Of a DNA stretch of 16,686 nucleotides, positions 7,749 to 15,700 are shown piece after piece (the first letter of the stretch is position 1; the number at the start of each line of letters is the position of its first letter). The notes under the pieces were generated by a model. That model saw only the letters and a list, made by a program, of their open reading frames with translations, did not search any database and was not told the DNA's origin. This DNA comes from CAZKXU01 sp964556665 (GTDB lineage Bacteria; Bdellovibrionota_C; UBA2361; CAZKXU01), in the NCBI GenBank assembly GCA_964556665.1, contig CAZKXU010000080.1, forward strand, positions 1 to 16,686. The letters run 5' to 3'. The translations under genes were made by a program, and so were the position numbers.

Positions 7749-10070
7749 TTAAGCTTTAAACCGATGGTTTAACGACTCGGTTGCTCGAAATAGGAGCCTT
7801 AAAATTTCCTCGAGCTTGCCCCTTTCACTGATTTCAATTAGTCGTCCGCGCTTTCCATTTTCTTTAAATAAAATCATTCCAGAGGCTACCAGGCTGCCTA
7901 TGCATCCTTCCAATGAACTCTTTGAAGATGCTTCCGTGCGTGTAAGAGCACCAAGATATATTGCGGTTTTAAATTCCTGCTGAAGTCTGGCGATAAAAGC
8001 ATGGTAGGGGACTGTATCAATACCATAGCAAAGAAGATTTTGAATAACCCAACTGTATGACTCTACGGCTCCATGCAGAAGCCAAGGGATAAAAAGGCCG
8101 CTAGCGCGATTCTTAAAGGTATAACCGTGCTCACACGGCACTAATATATCAGATTTAACGAGAGCAGAGAGGTCTGCATTTAAATCGGAGAGGAAATCTC
8201 CATCAAGCATATAGTCATACTTGAAGAGCTCAAAAAACTTTAATGCAATTGTAGAGGGAGGTGAGTCGTTCTGGCTTTGTTCTACCATTAATTCAACTAG
8301 CCCCTGCACCGCGACTGGAAAAAAGAGATGTACGACCCCATTTCTGTAAAAATCAGCCGTATAACGTAGCTTGCCAGGTATAAAAAATACCTCCTGACTA
8401 AGACAGCTTCCTACTTTGACTACCCCCCCTAATGTGATTCCGTTTATCAGGTACTCGCGTCCTTGAAGAAATGAAGTTAGGGCAGGGCTGAAATTTACAA
8501 TAGAGCTATCTCGTAAAGCTAGGACGGAGACAAGTCTAGCTAGATTCTTTACTGAAGTAACTAACTCAGCACGGGAAAGTCCGTAACGTGGTGCCATCAT
8601 TAGCGCGCTATACACCAAGCTGCTCAGGCTTATACATGCTCCTGATCTAATTTTCTGAGTTAATAAAGTTGCGAACGAAGATACCTGAGCTCTAATATCT
8701 TTGCGCTCAGGATCGGCTCCAAGAAATTGTGCAGCAGAGAGCGGCTCTCCAAAATTAATTACTACTTCACCATATTTTCGATCAAAGATCGAATGTGCAC
8801 GCAGCAATGACCAGAGATTCTCTTTGATTTTTTTCTGTCCGGTATTTTCCGAGGCTAAGGTCTGATCCTCGATTACATTTTCATAGCTAATCGATACAGG
8901 TACAAAAAGTACATCTTTTCCAACGCCCTTAAGGCAGGCCTCGATTATGATGCGCATTAACCCGATCTTGGGTTGTAAAAACTTGCCGCTGCGACTCCTT
9001 CCCCCTTCGATAAAAAACTCCTGCAGGTGTCCGCGCTTGATCAGGTAGGTTACATAACGTTTGAAAACGAGGGCGTGGATGCGATCCTCGCGCGCCTCTC
9101 TTTTGACAAAATAACCTCCTACGCTTCGTATAAAAAAACCTGCTGGCCAAAAACTTAGATTATGGCCAGCGGCTACTAGCGGATGATTGAGGTTCGATTC
9201 ATAGAGAATACGACCAAGCACTATGTAATCTAGGTGGCTTTTGTGTGATGGTACTAATACCACAGTATGTTCCCGTGCTGCCGAGGCGAAGCGCTCTAAT
9301 CCCACTGTATTTATCTGTGAGAATAGGCGTCGGGTAATTACCCCCGCTAGCCATCCGATAAAATTAAAGATCGGATTATTAGGATTTGCAGCTAAGTTGT
9401 AGAAAGCCTTGCGTGCCAGAAAATATGCCTCTGACTGAGAAAGTCTCTGATTAGCTGCAAGGGTCATGAGGTTAGCTTTGAACTCCTCCCCGCCTAGCAC
9501 AATCCGCTCCTGGGTACGTAGTGACTGGAATGGAGTGCCGCGCACGAGTTTTAAATTATTGTAAAATTCAAGTTTTAACGCGCGACGTAACTGTTGAGCT
9601 GAAGGTTGATTCATGCTTGAGGGCATGAAAAAGTCTCCGATCGTTAGTATAAGAAACTTGCGACTTAGAATAAGACCGATTGAGTGCAGTATGGATGGTT
9701 TAAAATCGATAGCACTTCTCACTGGACCTCGTCTAAAAAATACGTTAAGCGTGTAGAGCTTAGTGTCAGGAGAGTTACTACATAACTCAGAGAATAAACG
9801 ATCAGCTGCCATGGCCGAATAGCTAAGTGCATTTGACTGTTCTGTTGTGAGATTTTCGACAAAGCTTATGGCTGGAAATCCGCAGCGCCTTGCTAGGGAG
9901 TAGAGTAATGAGTCTAGTACGATCGATCGATACTGTAGAATCAATATACAACTCTTAGGCTCAAGCTCTGCCAGTTTTGGTGGAACGGGGACATTCTTAA
10001 ATAGTCGAGCTAAAGTGCTAACTATAATTCTACGGCTCAAGGACCAGGATGTTGTTAGTTTACTATGCAT
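7749..10070 (-). CDS. plsB: Glycerol-3-phosphate 1-O-acyltransferase
   Basis: PlsB acylates the sn-1 position of glycerol-3-phosphate, the first committed step of phospholipid synthesis, at the inner membrane. The 773 residues compare with about 807 for E. coli PlsB. The four acyltransferase blocks appear in order: HKSHLD (H276 to D281, the HX4D catalytic motif), GGYFVKRE (318-325), FFIEGGRSRSGK (352-363) and VPVSISYE (390-397). Between blocks I and II, AAGHNLSFWPAGFFIRSVGG mirrors E. coli AAGINLNFWPAG. NFGEPLSAAQFL later matches NFGEPMPL. The N-terminal region also follows the long PlsB layout (VFFRRGPVRSA near 110-120), so this is not a PlsC or short GPAT. The ATG at 10070 has no evident Shine-Dalgarno. 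It diverges from the SH3b gene across 133 bases. Downstream on the same strand are the exported protein and lipoprotein genes. The C-terminal about 300 residues are less conserved. Confidence 0.93.
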   Translation of the reverse strand: MHSKLTTSWSLSRRIIVSTLARLFKNVPVPPKLAELEPKSCILILQYRSIVLDSLLYSLARRCGFPAISFVENLTTEQSNALSYSAMAADRLFSELCSNSPDTKLYTLNVFFRRGPVRSAIDFKPSILHSIGLILSRKFLILTIGDFFMPSSMNQPSAQQLRRALKLEFYNNLKLVRGTPFQSLRTQERIVLGGEEFKANLMTLAANQRLSQSEAYFLARKAFYNLAANPNNPIFNFIGWLAGVITRRLFSQINTVGLERFASAAREHTVVLVPSHKSHLDYIVLGRILYESNLNHPLVAAGHNLSFWPAGFFIRSVGGYFVKREAREDRIHALVFKRYVTYLIKRGHLQEFFIEGGRSRSGKFLQPKIGLMRIIIEACLKGVGKDVLFVPVSISYENVIEDQTLASENTGQKKIKENLWSLLRAHSIFDRKYGEVVINFGEPLSAAQFLGADPERKDIRAQVSSFATLLTQKIRSGACISLSSLVYSALMMAPRYGLSRAELVTSVKNLARLVSVLALRDSSIVNFSPALTSFLQGREYLINGITLGGVVKVGSCLSQEVFFIPGKLRYTADFYRNGVVHLFFPVAVQGLVELMVEQSQNDSPPSTIALKFFELFKYDYMLDGDFLSDLNADLSALVKSDILVPCEHGYTFKNRASGLFIPWLLHGAVESYSWVIQNLLCYGIDTVPYHAFIARLQQEFKTAIYLGALTRTEASSKSSLEGCIGSLVASGMILFKENGKRGRLIEISERGKLEEILRLLFRATESLNHRFKA

Positions 10071-10165
10071 TAGTTTTACAGATGAAATGACACCTTTATA
10101 GTATTTTTCTCTATAACTATACTACGTATTAGATATGCTTTGAGTAGGGTGAAGCTTATGTGCCC

Positions 10166-10194
10166 TTGTAGTTTAGATAAATAGTTAATATAAT
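10166..10194 (+). promoter_or_regulatory. Putative sigma-70-type promoter for the SH3b gene
   Basis: TTGTAG at 10166-10171 is followed after 17 bases by a perfect TATAAT at 10189-10194. The -10 box ends 9 bases before the GTG start at 10204. Transcription would therefore begin within a base or two of the start codon, giving a leaderless or nearly leaderless mRNA. The -35 box matches only the TTG half of the consensus, and the region is AT-rich, so a chance match is possible. Confidence 0.5.
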
Positions 10195-10203
10195 TAGGTT
10201 TTT

Positions 10204-11553
10204 GTGGCAACTCCCGGTTCCAAGAAAGCTCCATCCGCAGGCTCCCTCAATCTTGGGTTGTCATCTCTTCTTGAGCGTGAGCTGCAGAGTGCTCCCCCTC
10301 CTGTTGAAGAGATCCCCACTCCTGCATCCAATACAAATCTAAATGAGCTTGAGAGACTATTTCAAGTAGGTGAATTTAGTCAACTTTCAGCATTATGTGA
10401 AGAGCGGCTTAAGAACTCTGATAACCAGGATGTTGAAGCGCGGCTTTGGTGGCTTGGAGCGGAGCTTAGGAAAGGGGTAGTCCCTATATCAATCCTTTAT
10501 TCACCGTTGGAGGCAGTGGTAAGCGGATTGAGGAAGGATGGGGCGGGTACTAGCACACCACATTGTAAAATTGCAGGTAGGCTGCTTAGAGAGTTTGCAG
10601 CTCGATTACATGAGGGAGGCTCGCCTGAGCTCGCCTTAAGTGCGCTTGAGCATCTGCAGGCTTTAGATGGTTCAGCACTTGCGGAGCTTAAGAGTTTAGC
10701 TGGTCGGGAGCTGCAGCGACTTAAATCCGAGACTGCTTTTGGTGATGCCTTAGTGGAGCTTAATAGTTACAGAGAGCGGCTTCAAAAATATGCAGATGCA
10801 GCAGGAACAGATACTTTAATACCAACAGCTAACCCTGTCTCTGGAGCGGAGATCTCTTATCGGTCAATTCTGGTTGTTATATTTTTTATAGTTTTAGTGT
10901 TGATATATCGGCAGGAACTCTTGGACGCATACTCAGATCTTAAAGACCAACTCTTTCCAAAGCCAATCACTGCGTTGGTCACATCTGGAGCGGGGGCAGG
11001 TACTGTAGCTGCACAGCTGCCGCCATATGAAAGAGTTACAGCATTAACCAATCTGGATGAGCTGATTTACAACATTAAGGAGAAGGAGTCAGAGAAGCAG
11101 GCAGCGCAGGTTGGAAAGCAGGAGTCAGCAGGAGCAACACAGACTCTTGAGACGCCTGTTGCTGAGGTGCCTGTGAGTGTTACGGCTGTGCCAAAAATTG
11201 CTGCTAAGCCTAAAGAAAAGGTGAATACTGACTCACCACTTGAGACTGCCGAGGTAAGACGTGCACTAAAGGAGGGGGATGCCGATCTTCCGGAGAATAG
11301 ATCTGTTTTTGATACAGATGTCTTAGGTCAGGGCATTGAGATTAAGCCTTTCCCGGAGCAGATCCCTTACCGTGTTATTGCCAAAACGTATATCTATTCT
11401 AGGCCCTCAGATAAAAGTGCGCAGATTAATACTATGTTAAGAGGCGATCAGGTTTACGTCGATGCAAAATACGGCCCTAACTGGTTGCGTGTAAGATCGC
11501 GGCTTGGAAGAGCAGGCTTTATTGATGCGCGGGATGTGGTGGAGGCTAGATAG
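10204..11553 (+). CDS. Bitopic membrane protein with C-terminal SH3b domain
   Basis: The 449-residue protein has no N-terminal signal peptide. Residues 1-45 are Pro/Ser/Ala-rich. Residues 46-200 are helical with a TPR-like feel (LERLFQVGEFSQLSALCEERL and PELALSALEHLQALDG) but no clean TPR consensus. A single membrane helix lies at about 220-236 (YRSILVVIFFIVLVLIY). A low-complexity linker rich in Glu, Lys, Ala and Val covers 290-385. The C-terminus (about 388-447) fits a bacterial SH3 domain: YRVIAKTYIYSRPSDKSAQI, LRGDQVYV, NWLRVRS and GRAGFIDARDV. A cytosolic N-domain with a periplasmic SH3b domain is the simplest topology; SH3b domains often bind peptidoglycan or peptides. The start is GTG. 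An AGG lies 5 bases upstream, but the nearby promoter suggests it may not be in the transcript. It diverges from plsB and ends tail-to-tail with the next gene, 10 bases away. The function is unknown. Confidence 0.78.
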   Translation: MATPGSKKAPSAGSLNLGLSSLLERELQSAPPPVEEIPTPASNTNLNELERLFQVGEFSQLSALCEERLKNSDNQDVEARLWWLGAELRKGVVPISILYSPLEAVVSGLRKDGAGTSTPHCKIAGRLLREFAARLHEGGSPELALSALEHLQALDGSALAELKSLAGRELQRLKSETAFGDALVELNSYRERLQKYADAAGTDTLIPTANPVSGAEISYRSILVVIFFIVLVLIYRQELLDAYSDLKDQLFPKPITALVTSGAGAGTVAAQLPPYERVTALTNLDELIYNIKEKESEKQAAQVGKQESAGATQTLETPVAEVPVSVTAVPKIAAKPKEKVNTDSPLETAEVRRALKEGDADLPENRSVFDTDVLGQGIEIKPFPEQIPYRVIAKTYIYSRPSDKSAQINTMLRGDQVYVDAKYGPNWLRVRSRLGRAGFIDARDVVEAR

Positions 11554-11563
11554 AGATTACGTA

Positions 11564-12700
11564 TTAAGTTGCCAATTTAATGAACTTAACCTTTCTTGTG
11601 ACCTGTGGAGTAGTAGTAGGGGTATCTTCATATACTACTACGAGAGAGTCACCATCTAAGATCGCGTCAAAGTTGTTTCCAGTGCCTTCACTAAGATCAG
11701 TACGCTTTGCGATTAATTTACCGGTAAGATCTAAGAGGTGGATCTGAAGTTTGAGGTCAGCCATGCCAACAGCTATTACTGACTTTTTCGAGGTGCGAAG
11801 TACTTTAAACGCTCCAAGCATCTGGCCTTTCTGCTCAGGATGATAATAGAACTGTTGCTGAAGCTGCCGGTCGAATCCAGCAATCCTAAACCCATCTGCT
11901 TTCATAGGCATTGAACTTGTGGCTATGACACCTAATTCATCAACGTATATGCCGCCCCAGAACCCTTCAATCTCAGCTGCTTTCGTTACCTGACCAGAAA
12001 CGTCGCACATTGCAATATTAATAAGCATTTGTGGAGCAATGCTCATTAGTGGTACTTCTTTTTTAGATAGGTAGGTGGCAAAGAGGTTTTTGTTTACTTC
12101 ATCATACGCCGCATCGCCTGCTACCCTGGCTTCAATAGGTAAAATACAACTCTGAACTTTAGTCGGCTCCGCTTTGCCTTCTTCTCTAAATAGAGCTAGC
12201 TCTTGACCAGAAAATTTAAAAAAATTGGGCTTTGTTTTCTCAACCTTAACGATCTCATATGGAAGCTTAAAGTTGTATTCGGTCACTGCTGGAGGTGTGT
12301 CTGTATAATCTAAGCCTAGAAATCCTAACCGTCTTTTTTTAACAAAAAACTTGGGACCTTTTGGAGAGTTAATTACTCCGGAAATGAACTTTGTTGGAAA
12401 GAATCTGTCTTGAGAAGGTATCGGGATTTCTAGGTGCTCTTCTGATAGAGCTGTAAACTTTGAGCTAATGCGAGTATGTCCTATTTTAAAATCATCAGAT
12501 TTTGACCCTGATAGGGACATCTCAACATAGAATATATCAAGTTCTCCATTGCTGCCTTTAAAAACAAGGGGTGCGGCTGCCTCGAAGTTAGGGTTTGATA
12601 AGGTGTAACTTTGCAAAGTTGCAAGAGGTTCGGCGTTTGCCGGAGAGAGGCTATATTCTATGCTGATGATTACTATTGCTAATAGGAAAAGTTTTTGCAT
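11564..12700 (-). CDS. Exported protein of unknown function downstream of the giant surface protein
   Basis: I do not recognise this 378-residue protein. It has a clear signal peptide: MQKLFLLAIVIISIEYSLSP and then ANA, with likely cleavage after A23. The mature part is strand-rich, with recurring segments such as SGQVTKAAEIEGFWGGIYVD, DGFRIAGFDRQLQQQFYY and LQIHLLDLTGKLIAKRTDL that could be propeller blades; this is inference only. There are two cysteines in the mature chain, C185 and C232, which could form a disulfide after export. The Shine-Dalgarno AGAGGT lies just before the ATG (GAGG, 4 bases, ATG). The gene starts 15 bases after the stop of the giant repeat protein, so both are likely on one mRNA. 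It may act with that protein in export, anchoring or binding. It converges with the SH3b gene. Confidence 0.78.
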   Translation of the reverse strand: MQKLFLLAIVIISIEYSLSPANAEPLATLQSYTLSNPNFEAAAPLVFKGSNGELDIFYVEMSLSGSKSDDFKIGHTRISSKFTALSEEHLEIPIPSQDRFFPTKFISGVINSPKGPKFFVKKRRLGFLGLDYTDTPPAVTEYNFKLPYEIVKVEKTKPNFFKFSGQELALFREEGKAEPTKVQSCILPIEARVAGDAAYDEVNKNLFATYLSKKEVPLMSIAPQMLINIAMCDVSGQVTKAAEIEGFWGGIYVDELGVIATSSMPMKADGFRIAGFDRQLQQQFYYHPEQKGQMLGAFKVLRTSKKSVIAVGMADLKLQIHLLDLTGKLIAKRTDLSEGTGNNFDAILDGDSLVVVYEDTPTTTPQVTRKVKFIKLAT

Positions 12701-12715
12701 TCTACCTCTAGGATT

Positions 12716-15700
12716 TTAGAACGGCTTAATAATTGTGCCACCGTTCTTCTCTGTGAAAATGACGTTTGGACCTACGTTTGTCTTTTGAAGGTTGGTAAGG
12801 TCAATAACACTATTGGTGCCATCGGCTATGAACTCGACATAACCATCTACGGCTGTTAATCCAGTTAAATCAAAGAGTGCTCCACTTAAAGCCTTAACTC
12901 TAAATGTTGAAACACTGTTAGTCCCTCCATGTATCGTTGCAAGAGAGGTCATAGTTGCTGATTTACCGCTGCCGCTGATGGTAAAAGCACCAGTATTCAA
13001 TGAGCTATAGGTTAAAGCTGACGGTAGGTTGATATCTCCTCCATCAGCATCAATCCTCAACCCATCTATATTTGCGGCTAATCCAAATTGTAAATTTGAT
13101 CCGCTATTAATAGTTATATCGGTCTGAATAAGATCCAATATGTTTGCAAAGTTTAGCGCTGCTCCTTCAATATACATTGCGCTATTCTTAAATGAAATAA
13201 GTGATTGAATATCAAGGGTGGCTCCGCTGTAGAGTAGGAGCTCGGTTCCCTCTAAGATTGTTAGTAGAGGCGAGACAACTTTCGCTGAGCCATTAATATA
13301 AACTCTATTATATGAGCTACTATCTAAATTAATTATTGAGGTAAGAGCTGAAAAGTCGATCTTGCTGCCGGTACTAAGAGCTGAAATCCGAACTCCGCCA
13401 TTTATAGAACCCACAGGAGAAGTTATCTGTGTAACTGCCGGTAAATTTAGAACACCTCCAGAGGTAGCAGTTAACTCTAAAATATTTGAGGTAGCTCCAA
13501 TAGTTGTAATTGTTTGCACATTCGGGAGATCCAATTTCGAATTTGTACCACTTGCTGAGAGTGTGGCAGTATGGCCTGTTGCTGGAAGATTATCAATTGC
13601 AGTAACCTTTGGAAGTGAAGCTACTGCACCGTTTCTCACAGTAATTGTTGTGCCATTAATATTGGCAACCTGGCTTAAATCTATACTGCCGGTTTTATCG
13701 ATATCTAAATCGATATGATCTAACGTAACAAGAGAAGGTGTCTCAAGAGATCCTCCATCTCCTGCAAAGATTGACATATTAACAAAACTTGATTGCACAG
13801 ATTGCAATGAAGTTAGAATTATATTTGAACCGGCAAAGGAAGAGCTTAAGTAGATCGATCCAGAATTAGTTGCAGTTGTAGAGAATGAGAGAAGCGCTGA
13901 AAGATCAATTACTCCACCTGAACTGGCCTGGATATTAAAATCTGAGCCAGCTCCAGAAACAGGAGCGATGCTGACTAAATTAGATAAATCAAGTGAGCTA
14001 GCGCTGCCACTTGCTGAAAAATTACAATCAAAGAAATTAAGTCCGGTACAAGAATACGAGGTAACACCAGGTAGAGAGAGATTTGCTCCCAGCGATACTG
14101 TAATGCTAGAACCATCAATATTTGTTACCGAGGAAAGATCCATCGTGCCTGATCCAGAATAGGTGAGATCGACTTTGTTTAGTCTTAGTAAAGATGGAGT
14201 AAGAATACTACCTCCCGAGGTGGCAGAGAGTGAAGTTCCACGCAATGAGGAGTTGTCAATAAACGATGTAAGTGAACTTAGATCAATAAGACTTCCTGCC
14301 AGATAAGAAAATACGGTTATTCTACCACCAAAACTGGTACTATTTCCGATCGTCTCAAGCGTGATAAGCGCTCCTAGGTCTAGTACTCCTCCATTTGTTG
14401 CTTCAAGCTCCATATCTCCAGCTAAAGCAGTATCCACACTTGCTGTGGTTAAGTTTGGTAAACTAAGCTGCGCACCGTTTCCTGAAGCAGAAAGAGTACA
14501 GGTAACAAACCCATCATAGGCACAGGAATATGAGGTAACTAAAGGAAGAGAGAATACAACACCTAGTCCAATTTTGACCGAGGAGTAGTCGATATTACTT
14601 AAGACAGGAAGATTTAATGTTCCGCCTGAGTTAATATTCAAAGTTACATCATGAATCGTAGTTAGGCTTGGTAGGTCAATAGCTCCACTTGATGAAGCAT
14701 CAATCTTTGATACCTCGAATATCTCTACTTGTGAGGTAATACTCACCAAACTTGGCATGGATACAAGACTTCCTACTCCTGCGGAAATCAAGCTAGTCCC
14801 TGATGAGCTTACATCTAAGGTCTCAAGTTTACTGACTAAGGGAATGGAAACTGAACCACCTGAAGCTGCAGTTATTGCTAAAGTGTTTGAGTCACTTGAA
14901 ATTTCAGAAATTGTTTGAAGTTGAGGTAAATTTAATTTTGCATTTTCAGCTTTAAGAGTACACCCGTAACCTGCACCGCTAAGAGTTGCACAAGCATACG
15001 AAGTAATTCCAGCAAGAGTTAGGTCCGCTCCGTTTTTAGCAATAATACTAGAGCCATCCATATTTGATAGCGCTGATAGATCTAGAAAAGAATCTCCATT
15101 ATAAGTAAGAACCACACTATTAATTGTTTTTAGCTTTGGAGATACAATCTCACCTTTATTTTTTGCCTCAATCGTATTTAAGTGTATTTGAGCTGAGGAG
15201 GTTTTAGTAAATGAATCAAGAGAGTCAAAACGTATTTTACTATTAGCACCATCAGACAAAACTGCTACTGAGTTAAAACTACTACCAAGAACTTCAATCT
15301 TGCTAACCAAACTTAAATTAAGCTCCCCTCCAAAAATTGCCTTAAGGGAAAAAGTATTTGAATTGGCAGGAATTGTTATGCTAGAAATTTTAGGGAGATC
15401 AATCTTACTATTAGCACCATTGGCTTCAATTACTGTAGTTATAAAACCAGCCGCTGCCGGTGAAATTACGGTGGCATCCGGAATGTTAATCTTTGCTCCG
15501 TTAAAGGCCTGCAATGTGCCACCTTGTAGATTAAAATTCCCAGGTATATCAAAAACAGTACGAGAGCCTCTAACTATAAAGGTAGCTCCAGTCTTCATTA
15601 GTATTCCAGAGGTCAATATCCCAGAATCATTAACAGTTAAGGATCCACCATTAAAATTAACACTCCCCTTTGCTTTTAGACTTCTAATTGTGCGGGTTCC

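Noticed and set aside
12740..15154. CRISPR-like or microsatellite repeat array
   Set aside because: Repeats are long, diverged and in frame; there are no identical short repeats with unique spacers.
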